DNA of 25,768 nucleotides from Caulobacter sp. CCH9-E1 (GTDB lineage: Bacteria; Pseudomonadota; Alphaproteobacteria; Caulobacterales; Caulobacteraceae). Below are positions 14,495 to 22,759 of the stretch, in pieces. Location of the stretch: the NCBI RefSeq assembly GCF_001556515.1, contig NZ_LSJA01000126.1:1-25768 (forward strand). Direction: 5' to 3'. Position numbers and translations under genes: made by a program. The notes beneath the pieces were generated by a model. That model saw only the letters and a list, made by a program, of their open reading frames with translations. It made no database searches and had not been told where the DNA came from. The first letter of the stretch is position 1. Each line of letters opens with the position of its first letter.

Positions 14495-14704
14495 TTAGCT
14501 GAGCGTCCTGGGGTGAGGCAGGACCCAGTCGTCTTCCTGCTCGTGCATGACGACCGGAAGGCCCAGGCCAGCAGGGTGTTCGGCCAGTCGGAGCGCCGCG
14601 GCTCTCGCCGCATCGCGCGTCTCGTAAGCGCCGAAACGCAGATAGTCGCCGATGATCGACCAGTGGTCTCCAACGCGGACAACGCCGTAATGCACCTCAG
14701 TCAT
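14495..14704 (-). CDS. 69-aa hypothetical protein, possibly DUF2188-like
   Basis: The start is secure because a near-perfect Shine-Dalgarno sequence, AAGGAGGT (complement of 14711-14718), precedes the ATG by 6 bases. The sequence begins MTEVHYGVVRVGDHWSIIGD, continues with a helix rich in Ala/Arg (TRDAARAAALRLAEH), and ends VVMHEQEDDWVLPHPRTLS. A strand-strand-helix-strand pattern with Trp in strand 2 and an Ala-rich helix recalls the small DUF2188 family, but this is only resemblance. It is likely soluble. The Crp/Fnr gene follows on the same strand. Function unknown. Confidence 0.7.
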   Translation of the reverse strand: MTEVHYGVVRVGDHWSIIGDYLRFGAYETRDAARAAALRLAEHPAGLGLPVVMHEQEDDWVLPHPRTLS

Positions 14705-14871
14705 GGGTAGACCTCCTTGCAGTATCCACAGGGAACCCCCGATTAACGATTATCGCAAGTCCTTTATCGCCAACGCTTTTTTGACACCGGTGGACTCTTT
14801 ATCCCCAAGGCGGCGAAGATTTGTCCGTGGTCGGGTGACAAGGCGGCCTTTGATTGGCGATAACCAACGGC

Positions 14872-15297
14872 ATGTTCCGCCAGCTCTTCTCAGGACTTCT
14901 CGTGGCCGCGCTCGCCGGCGCCGCGGTGGCGCAGGATCGCCCGGCCGACCAGCGCCAGCGCCTGCTGGAACTGGCCTATGCGCTGGGCGAGAGCCACGCC
15001 TTGCGTCAGGCCTGCGAAGGCGAGGGCGACCAATTCTGGCGGGCGCGGATGATGCGGCTCGTGCAGGTCGAGCGCCCGGGACCGACCCTGGAGACCCAGC
15101 TGCGCGAGCGCTTCAACGCCGGCTTCGTCGCGCTGCGCGGGCAGTATCCCGCCTGCGATGAGGCCAGCCACAAGGCCGAGGCCCAGGCGGCCCGGCGCGG
15201 CCAGGCCCTGGCCTTGAAACTCTCGCAATCGACGATCCAGGTTCGGCGCGATCCGCCGGCGCCGGATTCCGTGGCGGACGGCGAAGCAGCGCGCTAA
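14872..15297 (+). CDS. TIGR02301-family exported protein
   Basis: The 141-aa product has a signal peptide ([20 protein letters not shown]) and the body pattern of the alphaproteobacterial TIGR02301 family: [20 protein letters not shown], then [14 protein letters not shown], then [20 protein letters not shown], with two cysteines that could form a disulfide. The function of this family is unknown; location should be periplasmic. I use the ATG at 14872; a TTG 18 bases upstream is in frame but would spoil the compact signal peptide. No strong ribosome site is seen. It is followed after 31 bases by qmcA and nfeD and probably shares their transcript. Confidence 0.8.
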   Translation: MFRQLFSGLLVAALAGAAVAQDRPADQRQRLLELAYALGESHALRQACEGEGDQFWRARMMRLVQVERPGPTLETQLRERFNAGFVALRGQYPACDEASHKAEAQAARRGQALALKLSQSTIQVRRDPPAPDSVADGEAAR

Positions 15298-15300
15298 CCT

Positions 15301-15321
15301 CAACCACAAGGTTGTGGAGGA
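15301..15321 (+). promoter_or_regulatory. qmcA leader: overlapping small hairpins at the ribosome site
   Basis: Two alternative 5-bp stems share bases: CAACC (15301-15305) with GGTTG (15310-15314), or CCACA (15304-15308) with TGTGG (15313-15317). The second covers the first two G of the ribosome site GGAGGA (15316-15321); the first leaves it free. The site is 7 bases before a TTG codon, which decides the qmcA start at 15329. Any control by the hairpins is conjecture. Confidence 0.35.
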
Positions 15322-15328
15322 GAGCGTC

Positions 15329-16315
15329 TTGGGCGTCTCGATCGTTGTTCTGATCCTGCTGGTCCTGGCCTTCGTGCTGGTCGCCAGCGTCATCAAGATC
15401 GTGCCCCAGGGGCGCGAATTCACCGTGGAGCGGTTCGGCCGCTACACCCGGACCCTGAAGCCCGGCATCAGCATCCTGACCCCGTTCGTCGAGACGATCG
15501 GGCGCAAGGTCAACATGATGGAGCAGGTGCTGGATGTCCCGCAGCAGGAGGTCATCACCAAGGACAACGTGTCGGTGAAGGTCGATGCGATCGTCTTCAT
15601 CCAGGTCATGGACGCCGCCGCGGCCGCCTATCGCGTCGACAACCTGATCTACGCGATCACCCAGCTGGCCCAGACCAACCTGCGGACCGTCGTCGGCTCG
15701 ATGGAGCTGGACGAGGTCCTCTCACAGCGCGACGCGATCAACACCCGCCTGCTGTCGACCATCGACCACGCCACCGGCCCGTGGGGCGTCAAGGTCGCGC
15801 GGATCGAGATCAAGGACCTGACCCCGCCGCCGGACATCACCAACGCCATGGCCCGCCAGATGAAGGCCGAGCGCGAGAAGCGCGCGGTGATCACCGAGGC
15901 GGAGGGCGAAAAGCAGTCCCAGATCGCCCGCGCCGAGGGCCAGAAGCAGTCGGCCATCCTGCAGGCCGAGGGCCGTCGCGAGGCCGCCTTCCGCGACGCC
16001 GAGGCGCGCGAGCGCGAGGCCGAGGCCGAGGCCAAGGCGACGGCCTTCGTGTCGGAAGCGATCTCGAAGGGCGACGTCAACGCGATCAACTACTTCATCG
16101 CCCAGAAGTACGTCGAAGCCTTCGGCGAGCTGGCCAAGAGCCCGCAGCAGAAGACGGTGATCGTGCCGGCCGACTTCGCCGGCCTGACCGGGACCGTCGC
16201 GGGCGTCGGCGAGCTGATCAAGAGCCTGGGCGCCGATGCGCCGCGTCCGACCGCGACGCCGCGCGCGACCTCGACGACCACCAGCACGCCGACCGGCGGC
16301 AAGCGCGGAGCCTAA
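15329..16315 (+). CDS. qmcA: SPFH/band-7 membrane protein QmcA (paraslipin)
   Basis: A 328-aa protein closely resembling E. coli QmcA: one N-terminal membrane helix (about 2-22), then [35 protein letters not shown] text (here [20 protein letters not shown]), [16 protein letters not shown], and [18 protein letters not shown] long Ala/Glu-rich coiled coil (about 180-245) follows, and the tail is rich in Thr/Ala/Pro (about 300-325). SPFH proteins form large oligomeric cages at the membrane and affect membrane domains and proteases such as FtsH. The TTG start is chosen because GGAGGA ends 7 bases before it; a GTG at 15314 would overlap that site. nfeD follows after 4 bases, the usual partner. Confidence 0.92.
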   Translation: MGVSIVVLILLVLAFVLVASVIKIVPQGREFTVERFGRYTRTLKPGISILTPFVETIGRKVNMMEQVLDVPQQEVITKDNVSVKVDAIVFIQVMDAAAAAYRVDNLIYAITQLAQTNLRTVVGSMELDEVLSQRDAINTRLLSTIDHATGPWGVKVARIEIKDLTPPPDITNAMARQMKAEREKRAVITEAEGEKQSQIARAEGQKQSAILQAEGRREAAFRDAEAREREAEAEAKATAFVSEAISKGDVNAINYFIAQKYVEAFGELAKSPQQKTVIVPADFAGLTGTVAGVGELIKSLGADAPRPTATPRATSTTTSTPTGGKRGA

Positions 16316-16319
16316 GGTC

Positions 16320-16781
16320 ATGGGTGCTGTCCAAAGCCTCTATGCGTCGCATCCGTTCTGGCCCTGGCTGGCCCTGGCGGCGCTGTTCCTGGCGATCGAG
16401 GTGGCGACGGGCACCGGCTGGCTGCTGTGGCCCGCCGCCAGCGCCTTCGTCGTCGGCCTGCTGGCCGAAGCGCTGCATCCTGGCCTCGTGATCGAGGCCG
16501 GCCTGTTCGCCGCCTTGACCATCGCCTCGACCTATCTGGCCAGGCGCTTCCTGCGTCCGGTGCTGGAACCCACCAGTCCCGACCTCAATGATCCGCTGCA
16601 ACGCCTCGTCGGCCAGCACGGCCAGGCGATGGCGACGTTTGAACAGGGGCGGGGCCGGGTGTTCGTCGATGGCAAGGACTGGGCCGCCGAAGCCGACGAG
16701 CCGGCGCCTCAGCTCGACCAGACGGTGGTGGTCACCGGTGTCGACGGCGCGGTGCTGAAGGTCCGTCCGGTCGTCCACTGA
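16320..16781 (+). CDS. NfeD-family membrane protein, partner of QmcA
   Basis: The 153-aa protein has the NfeD1b layout: hydrophobic helices at about 13-30, 36-50 and 57-76, then a small soluble OB-fold domain (about 90-150) with LQRLVGQHGQAMATFEQGRGRV, a DGKDWAAE turn and a closing VVVTGVDGAVLKVRPV. In E. coli the same pair is YbbK with QmcA; the OB domain is thought to contact the SPFH cage. It lacks the ClpP-like protease domain found in long NfeD proteins. The ATG is four bases after the qmcA stop, so the genes are co-translated; the AAGG just upstream is a weak ribosome site. Confidence 0.9.
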   Translation: MGAVQSLYASHPFWPWLALAALFLAIEVATGTGWLLWPAASAFVVGLLAEALHPGLVIEAGLFAALTIASTYLARRFLRPVLEPTSPDLNDPLQRLVGQHGQAMATFEQGRGRVFVDGKDWAAEADEPAPQLDQTVVVTGVDGAVLKVRPVVH

Positions 16782-16893
16782 CCTGATTGCTGACAAAAGA
16801 CGGCGCTCGCCCCTGTTATTGGCGCATCGCCGCACCATGTGTGCCGCGAGCGACCGGTCGGTCGCATCTGCTTCACGCTTATAGGGAGACGGC

Positions 16894-17816
<923 letters not shown>

Positions 17817-17820
<4 letters not shown>

Positions 17821-18578
17821 ACCTGTTCGCGATCAAGGCCATCTACAAATTCGAGATGGCGCGGTGGTTCCGCACCCTGGCCCAGAGCGTCATCTCGCCG
17901 GTGCTGTCGACCAGCCTCTATTTCGTGGTGTTCGGCTCGGCCATCGGCTCGCGCATGCAGGCCATCGACGGGATCAGCTACGGCGCCTTCATCGTGCCGG
18001 GCCTGATCATGCTGTCGCTGCTCAGCGAGAGCATCTCCAACGCCTCGTTCGGCATCTACATGCCCAAGTGGGCCGGCACGATCTACGAGCTGCTGTCGGC
18101 CCCCGTCGCCTGGTACGAGGCCGTGGCCGGCTATGTCGGGGCGGCGGCGACCAAGTCGATCTGCCTGGGTCTCCTGATCCTGGCCACGGCCCGGATCTTC
18201 GTGCCGTTCGAGATCGCCCACCCGTTCGTGATGCTGCTGTTCCTGGTGCTGACGTCCGTGACCTTCAGCCTGTTCGGCTTCATCATCGGGGTCTGGGCCG
18301 ACGACTTCCAGAAGTTGCAGATCGTGCCGCTGCTGATCGTCACGCCGCTGACCTTCCTGGGCGGCAGCTTCTACTCGATCAAGATGCTGCCGGAGCTCTG
18401 GCAGAAGATCACCCTGTTCAACCCGGTGGTCTATCTGATCAGCGGCTTCCGCTGGGCCTTCTACGGCCAGTCGGACGTCGGCGTCGGGATCAGCCTCGCC
18501 ATGACCGCGGTGTTCCTGGCCGTGTGCCTGACGGCGGTCTGGTGGATCTTCAAGACGGGGTACCGGCTGAAGGTCTAG
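17817..18578 (+). CDS. yadH: ABC-2-type permease (YadH-like)
   Basis: A 253-aa inner-membrane permease with six hydrophobic segments, resembling E. coli Yad[15 protein letters not shown], then [17 protein letters not shown] near residue 60, [21 protein letters not shown], a long pair of helices around 130-160, and the ABC-2 signature [19 protein letters not shown] (about 175-193) followed by [16 protein letters not shown]. It forms the channel for the ATPase encoded just before it; the ATGA overlap implies coupled translation. The last helix ends with a basic KTGYRLKV tail. No substrate can be assigned; the family includes drug, polysaccharide and haem exporters. A palindromic repeat follows after 35 bases. 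Confidence 0.92.
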
Positions 18579-18613
18579 GGACCGGGCCCCAGGGCTCAAA
18601 AGCCATAAAACCC

Positions 18614-18718
18614 GTGTCATCCCGGAAGCCTCGCAGAGGCTATCCGGGACCCAGGGGCCAAGCGCACTGCAGTTCCCCTGGCTCCCGGCTCTTCGCGACG
18701 CTACGGCCGGGATGACAC
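18614..18718. repeat. Dispersed intergenic palindromic repeat, full-length copy C
   Basis: The outer arms are GTGTCATCCCGG (18614-18625) and CCGGGATGACAC (18707-18718), identical to copies A and B. The centre again has GGGACCCAGGGGC opposite a degraded partner (TTCCCCTGGCTCCC). The left interior differs from copy A and carries its own small hairpin, AGCCTC-GCA-GAGGCT (18627-18641). It lies between the convergent yadH and resolvase-fold genes, again at gene ends. Confidence 0.85.
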
Positions 18719-18737
18719 GAGAAGGAAAGGCGTTGGC

Positions 18738-19211
18738 CTAGCCTTCTTCGTCCTCGTCTTCGGCGTCCTCGGCCTCGACCGGGGACGCCGCCTTCAGGCC
18801 CTTCAGACCACCCGCCTTGGCGACCAGGGCGGTCTCGGCCCGGCGGATCATGGCGCGCTCGCCATTGAAGGCGGTCAGCGTCAGGCAAGCGTCGAAGAAG
18901 CCCGCATCCGCGCGGGTGTCGATCTCGGGCTGCTGGACAACGAGGTGCAGGTCGCGGGCCCGCAGCTTCAACACCGCGTCCATCACCGCGACGAGATCGC
19001 CGCCCAGGGCGTGCAGGCTGGGGGCGGCCAGGACGCCGCCCGGCTCCAGCGCGTCCATGGCCCGTTCCAGCCCCGGCCGAACCACGCCCGAGGCCAGGCA
19101 GCGATCGCTGAACACCTGCTCGCAGCCCAACAGCAGCAAACGCTCCTCCTGGGCGGGACTGAAGAACACCCCCGGCGCGGGCGGGACGCGGTAATAGCCG
19201 ACGAATTTCAT
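18738..19211 (-). CDS. Serine-recombinase-fold protein lacking the catalytic serine and DNA-binding domain
   Basis: The 157-aa product lines up, by eye and almost without gaps, with the catalytic domain of gamma-delta-type resolvases: MKFVGYYRVPPAPG at the start, ERLLLLGCEQVFSDRCLASG, VRPGLERAMDALEPGGVLA, ALGGDLVAVMDAVLKLRARD, and FNGERAMIRRAETAL. In resolvase numbering R8 and R45 are kept, and the late Glu-Arg pair remains (E118, R119), but the nucleophile Ser10 is Pro, Asp67 is His, Arg68 is Ala and Arg71 is Gly. No helix-turn-helix follows; the protein ends in an acidic tail (EAEDAEDEDEEG). It should not cut DNA. It may be a domesticated dimer module; its role is unknown. It follows rnhA by 71 bases on the same strand. 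GC content looks native. Confidence 0.75.
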   Translation of the reverse strand: MKFVGYYRVPPAPGVFFSPAQEERLLLLGCEQVFSDRCLASGVVRPGLERAMDALEPGGVLAAPSLHALGGDLVAVMDAVLKLRARDLHLVVQQPEIDTRADAGFFDACLTLTAFNGERAMIRRAETALVAKAGGLKGLKAASPVEAEDAEDEDEEG

Positions 19212-19282
19212 GCAGGCTGACTCGCAGACGGGGCGCGCCGTGGCGAGCGGATTTCGCGATCGTCCACAGTTGGTCGCGGCGT

Positions 19283-19732
19283 CTAGCCGAAGCGCGGATT
19301 GGCCTCGCGCAGGCCTTGGTTCGCCAGCTCGTCCGCACGTTCATTCAGCGGATGGCCGGCGTGGCCCTTGACCCAGCGCCAGTCGACGTCGTGGCGCGCG
19401 CGCGCGGCGTCCAGGCGCTTCCAGAGGTCATCGTTCTTGACCGGGCTCTTGTCGGCCGTCTTCCAGCCGCGCGCCTTCCAGCCCCGGATCCACTCCTGGA
19501 TGCCCTTCATCACGTACTGGCTGTCGGTGTGCAGCTCGACCTTGCAGGGCCGGTTCAAGAGCTCCAGCGCCTGGATGGCGGCCATCAGCTCCATGCGGTT
19601 GTTGGTCGTTCCCGCCTCGCCGCCGCAGATTTCCTTCTTCTTGTCGCCATAGAACAGGATGGCGCCCCAGCCGCCCGGGCCCGGATTCCCCTTGCAGGCG
19701 CCGTCCGTATAGATCGTGACCTTGGGCGTCAT
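19283..19732 (-). CDS. rnhA: Ribonuclease HI
   Basis: The 149-aa enzyme degrades the RNA strand of RNA-DNA hybrids such as R-loops and lagging-strand primers. All active-site residues sit at the E. coli positions: D10 in [12 protein letters not shown]48 in [10 protein letters not shown]70 in HTDSQYV, H124 in KGHAGHP and D134 in NERADELA. The basic handle (about 80-100, [19 protein letters not shown]) is present, as in E. coli. Its ATG overlaps the thrB stop by 4 bases, so the two are translationally coupled with thrB upstream. No N-terminal hybrid-binding domain is present. Confidence 0.95.
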   Translation of the reverse strand: MTPKVTIYTDGACKGNPGPGGWGAILFYGDKKKEICGGEAGTTNNRMELMAAIQALELLNRPCKVELHTDSQYVMKGIQEWIRGWKARGWKTADKSPVKNDDLWKRLDAARARHDVDWRWVKGHAGHPLNERADELANQGLREANPRFG

Positions 19733-20682
19733 GCGAACAGCACGAGGCCCTCACGGTGCACGGCCAGCTTGCGCTCGTACTCCAGCGGGTCCTTCGGCTT
19801 GACCAGCGCCCCGGCGGGCGTCGCGCCCCAGTCGGCCAGGCGGGTCAGGAAGAAGCGCATGGCCGCGCCGCGCGCCAGGATCGGCAGGGCTTCCTTTTCG
19901 GCCGGGCTCAGCGGGCGGCGGCGCTCATAGCCATTCAGCAGGGCCTTGGCAGCGGTGACGTTGAAGCTGCCGTCGGCCTCGAAGCACCAGGCGTTCAGGG
20001 TCACGGCCACGTCATAGGCGTAGGCGTCGTCGCAGGCGAAATAGAAGTCGATCGTCGCGGCGAACTTGCCGTCCGAGTGGAAGAAGACGTTATCCGGGAA
20101 ATAGTCGGCGTGGACCGTGCCCGAGGGCAGGTTGCGCGGCCACATCAGGGCCAGCTGCGCCAGGTCGTTGTCGATGGTCGCCGACAGGCCCGGCTTGAGA
20201 TCCTCGGCCGCCTTGCGGTGCTTGGAGAACAGCGGCGCCCAGGCGGCCTGACCCAGGTCGTTGGCGCGGCGGCCCGGATAGCCCTCGCCGGCCAGGTGCA
20301 GCCAGGCCAGGCCTTCGCCGGCTTCGCGGCAATGGGCGATGGTCGGCTTGCGCGCCGACAGGCCGGGCATGAACTCGACGATGGCCGCCGGCTTGTCGCG
20401 CAGGGTCGCCAACGTGCGGCCTTGGCGATCCGGCACCGGCCGGGCGCTGGGATAACCCTTGTCGGCCAGCCAGGTCAGCAGGTTCAGGAAATAGGGCAGG
20501 TCGTCGGCCTTCACCCGCCGCTCGTAGACGGTCAGGATATAGCGACCCTTCTCCGTCTCCAGCAGGAAGTTGGAGTTCTCCACGCCCTCGGCGATGCCCT
20601 TGAACGCCAACGGGGCGCCCAGGTCATAGCCCTCAAGGAAGGCGGAGAGTTCGTCGTCGGTGATGTCGGTATAGACGGCCAT
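19729..20682 (-). CDS. thrB: Homoserine kinase (ThrB, aminoglycoside-phosphotransferase fold)
   Basis: The 317-aa enzyme phosphorylates L-homoserine to O-phosphohomoserine, the penultimate step of threonine synthesis. It is the APH-type (ThrB2-like) form, not the GHMP kinase found in E. coli. It opens [20 protein letters not shown] with [11 protein letters not shown] as the nucleotide loop. The catalytic loop is [13 protein letters not shown] (H191, D193, N198), and the metal-binding Asp is D212 in [15 protein letters not shown]. It overlaps rnhA by 4 bases. In many alphaproteobacteria ispH is directly upstream; here about 970 bases with a toxin-antitoxin pair on the other strand separate them, so thrB must be transcribed from the 20683-20763 gap or across that insert. 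Confidence 0.94.
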   Translation of the reverse strand: MAVYTDITDDELSAFLEGYDLGAPLAFKGIAEGVENSNFLLETEKGRYILTVYERRVKADDLPYFLNLLTWLADKGYPSARPVPDRQGRTLATLRDKPAAIVEFMPGLSARKPTIAHCREAGEGLAWLHLAGEGYPGRRANDLGQAAWAPLFSKHRKAAEDLKPGLSATIDNDLAQLALMWPRNLPSGTVHADYFPDNVFFHSDGKFAATIDFYFACDDAYAYDVAVTLNAWCFEADGSFNVTAAKALLNGYERRRPLSPAEKEALPILARGAAMRFFLTRLADWGATPAGALVKPKDPLEYERKLAVHREGLVLFA

Positions 20683-20732
20683 GACGCGGGGATGCGGGAC
20701 GGGGCGCTGGCGGTCAAGGGGGGCTTGAGGTA

Positions 20733-20750
20733 TAACGTTTGTTCTAACGT
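20733..20750. promoter_or_regulatory. Candidate operator of the AbrB-Doc operon
   Basis: TAACGT occurs twice, 12 bases apart (20733-20738 and 20745-20750), and ACGTT (20735-20739) with AACGT (20746-20750) forms an inverted pair. The left copy sits in a -10-like TATAAC (20731-20736). GGAG (20753-20756) follows, 7 bases before the antitoxin ATG. Antitoxin-toxin complexes usually repress their own promoter, so this is the natural site. No good -35 box was seen. Confidence 0.4.
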
Positions 20751-20763
20751 CTGGAGCCCCGCC

Positions 20764-20991
20764 ATGATCGCTTTGAAACTCTCCCAGATCGGCAACTCTG
20801 TCGGTGTGGTTCTGCCGAAAGAAGCGCTCGTGAAGCTCGGGGTCGAAAAGGGCGATACGCTCTATCTGACCGATGCGCCGGGAGGCGGCATGCAGATCGC
20901 GCCCTATGACCCTGAAGTGGCGCGGCAGATCGCCTTGGGTGAGGAGATTATGGACGAGTATCGCGACACGTTCAGAGCGCTCGCCAAATGA
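20764..20991 (+). CDS. AbrB/MazE-type antitoxin
   Basis: The 75-aa protein begins with a swapped-hairpin AbrB/SpoVT DNA-binding domain (LKLSQIGNSVGVVLPKEALVKLGVEKGDTLYL, shown only in part: SQIGNSVGVVLPKEAL). It ends in a short charged helix (DPEVARQIALGEEIMDEYRD then TFRALAK) that probably wraps the toxin. Such antitoxins neutralise a partner toxin and repress the operon. GGAG precedes the ATG by 7 bases. Its stop overlaps the toxin start by 4 bases (ATGA), the usual arrangement. Base composition is lower in GC (about 62% on a counted line) than the flanking ispH and thrB genes (72-77%), which suggests acquisition. Confidence 0.88.
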   Translation: MIALKLSQIGNSVGVVLPKEALVKLGVEKGDTLYLTDAPGGGMQIAPYDPEVARQIALGEEIMDEYRDTFRALAK

Positions 20992-21380
20992 GCGGCGTCA
21001 CCGAGCCCGCCTGGGTTCGTATTGAGGCGCTTAAGGTCCTTCATGAGCGCAGCCTTGCACTGCATGGAGGACCTTCGGGTGTTCGTGATGAAGGCTTGCT
21101 GGAGTCCGCGCTCGAGCGGCCCAAGAACCGCTTCCACTACGAAGGCGTCGACGACGTCGTCGAACTTGCGGCGACCTACGCGGTCGCGGTTTCGAGCAAT
21201 CACCCCTTTGTCGATGGCAACAAGCGCGCGGCCTTTCATGCGATGACGCTGTTTCTTCGCTTGAACGGCTTACGGCTCGTTGCGGATCAGGCAGACGCCG
21301 CGCGGACGATCTTCAAGCTCGCCGCCGGCGAGCTCGATATTCCTGCCTTGACTGAGTGGTTGCGGACCCGCGTCGTTTAG
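20988..21380 (+). CDS. doc: Doc/Fic-family toxin
   Basis: The 130-aa protein is a death-on-curing (Doc) toxin. The active-site motif NHPFVDGNKRAAF is at 71-83, with H72, D76, N78, K79 and R80 matching HxFx(D)xNKR. An N-terminal VRDEGLLESALERPKNRF segment and an Ala-rich core helix before the motif are typical. Doc of phage P1 stops translation by phosphorylating EF-Tu; the same action is inferred here. Its partner is an AbrB-type antitoxin rather than the Phd protein of P1. The start overlaps the antitoxin stop. Its last 68 bases are antisense to the broken membrane gene at 21313-21609. No lesions were found, so the toxin seems intact. Confidence 0.9.
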   Translation: MSGVTEPAWVRIEALKVLHERSLALHGGPSGVRDEGLLESALERPKNRFHYEGVDDVVELAATYAVAVSSNHPFVDGNKRAAFHAMTLFLRLNGLRLVADQADAARTIFKLAAGELDIPALTEWLRTRVV

Positions 21381-21609
21381 GGCGTTGGCGGCGGAGGCGC
21401 AGGTTTACCCGCCCGTCGCCGCTCCGCCAGAACGCCAAAACTCCCGCTACCATCAGCGCTAGGCTGATGAGCTTCCACGCTATGCCAACGTGACCAACGA
21501 AATTCATCGTCAGAATAGGTAGCGCCAGCACCTAACAGGCGACCGCCAAAAGCAAACGGCCTCTGCGCATGGGAACTGGAGCGGTCTGAGGCTCATCCAG
21601 ATTCTTCAT
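21313..21609 (-). pseudogene. Small membrane-protein gene interrupted by an in-frame amber codon
   Basis: On the minus strand an ATG at 21607-21609 starts MKNLDEPQTAPVPMRRGRLL and continues LAVAC, then meets TAG at 21532-21534. The same frame goes on without shift as VLALPILTMNFVGHVGIAWK, then LISLALMVAGVLAFWRSGDG. Ignoring the stop, this gives two hydrophobic helices, the first spanning the stop codon itself, so a single base change (for example from TGG) would restore a plausible two-helix membrane protein. A GTG follows the stop directly and might allow restart. The tail runs antisense into doc. No family is recognised. GC here is near 50% on a counted 60-base line. This explains the 276-base gap between doc and ispH. 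Confidence 0.45.
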
Positions 21610-21656
21610 ATGCGCCCAGGCCAGTTGAAGCGGTTCGCAAGTCAAGCTTCGCAAGT

Positions 21657-22616
21657 CTACGCCGTCAGCAGCCTCGGCAGCTTGAACGTAATCGTCTCCC
21701 GCGCCTCGACCAGTTCCTCGACCGTCGTGTCGAACCGCGCGGCGATCGCGTCGATGACGCCCTGCACCAGATCTTCCGGAGCCGACGCGCCGGCGGTCAG
21801 GCCCACGCGCGAAACGCCCTCGAACCAGGCCCAGTCGATCCCCGAGGCGTCGTCGATCAGGTGAGCCTCGCGGGCGCCGGCTTTGAGGCCGACCTCCTTC
21901 AGGCGCACCGAGTTGGACGAGTTCTTCGAGCCCACCACCAGCACCAGCTCGGCCTGTTCGGCCAGGCGCCGCACCGCGTCCTGGCGGTTGGTGGTGGCGT
22001 AGCAGATGTCTTCCTTGTGCGGGGCGGCGATGCCCGGGAAGCGCTCGCGCAGCAGGGCGACCATCTCGGCGGTGTCGTCGACCGACAGGGTCGTCTGGGT
22101 CAGGAAGGCGACGTTGCCGGCGTCCTTGGGCGTCCAGGCGGCGGCGTCGTCGATGTCCTCGATCAGGGTGACCGCGCCGTCGGGCAGCTGGCCCATGGTC
22201 CCGATCACCTCGGGGTGGCCGGCGTGGCCGATCAGCACGATCTCGCGGCCGGCGTCGTAGTGCTTTTGGGCCTCGACATGGACCTTCGAGACCAGCGGGC
22301 AGGTGGCGTCGAGATAGATCATCTCGCGCGCCTTGGCCTCGGTCGGCACCGACTTGGGCACGCCGTGGGCCGAGAACACGACCGGGCGATCGTCGGGCGC
22401 CTCGGACAGCTCCTCGATGAACACCGCGCCCAGCGCCTTCAGGCGATCGACGACGTGGCGATTGTGGACGATCTCGTGACGGACATAGACCGGGGCGCCG
22501 AACTTCTCGACGGCGCGCTCGACGATCTGGATGGCGCGATCCACGCCGGCGCAGAACCCGCGCGGGCTGGCCAGCAGCAGCGAGATCGGGCGACGGATCG
22601 GGGTCTGGACGTTCAT
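21657..22616 (-). CDS. ispH: 4-hydroxy-3-methylbut-2-enyl diphosphate reductase
   Basis: The 319-aa Fe-S enzyme carries out the last step of the MEP pathway, making IPP and DMAPP. The three cluster cysteines are C22 ([12 protein letters not shown]), C106 ([12 protein letters not shown]) and C205 ([12 protein letters not shown]). [12 protein letters not shown], the H-x-x-H/E segment [15 protein letters not shown], and the late [10 protein letters not shown] are also typical. It ends in the normal position, so it is complete. The start ATG is 22614-22616; the extra 10 residues before the conserved SLLLASPRG are usual in this family. The 143-base gap upstream is shared with the divergent gene at 22760. 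Downstream lies the toxin-antitoxin insert and then thrB on the same strand. Confidence 0.95.
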   Translation of the reverse strand: MNVQTPIRRPISLLLASPRGFCAGVDRAIQIVERAVEKFGAPVYVRHEIVHNRHVVDRLKALGAVFIEELSEAPDDRPVVFSAHGVPKSVPTEAKAREMIYLDATCPLVSKVHVEAQKHYDAGREIVLIGHAGHPEVIGTMGQLPDGAVTLIEDIDDAAAWTPKDAGNVAFLTQTTLSVDDTAEMVALLRERFPGIAAPHKEDICYATTNRQDAVRRLAEQAELVLVVGSKNSSNSVRLKEVGLKAGAREAHLIDDASGIDWAWFEGVSRVGLTAGASAPEDLVQGVIDAIAARFDTTVEELVEARETITFKLPRLLTA

Positions 22617-22759
22617 GGCGCGGAAACTAGTGGTTCCAGCCGCCGGGCGCCAGGAGTCTGCGTCGTTGCGACGTCACGCATATGCCTTTATCAGGCTGCA
22701 TGACGCCGAAGGGGCTTTGTGGCTCCGCTTGGCTCTGTCTTCTTTGCACCGGACGTTTC

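Noticed and set aside
14781..14786. Perfect TTGACA as a -35 box for the TIGR02301 gene
   Set aside because: No -10-like sequence lies 16-18 bases downstream (CCCCAAGG is there), so a promoter is not supported.
22661..22673. CGTCG-TTG-CGACG inverted repeat between ispH and the exported-protein gene
   Set aside because: A five-base GC-rich stem is common by chance at this composition and there is no other regulatory sign.
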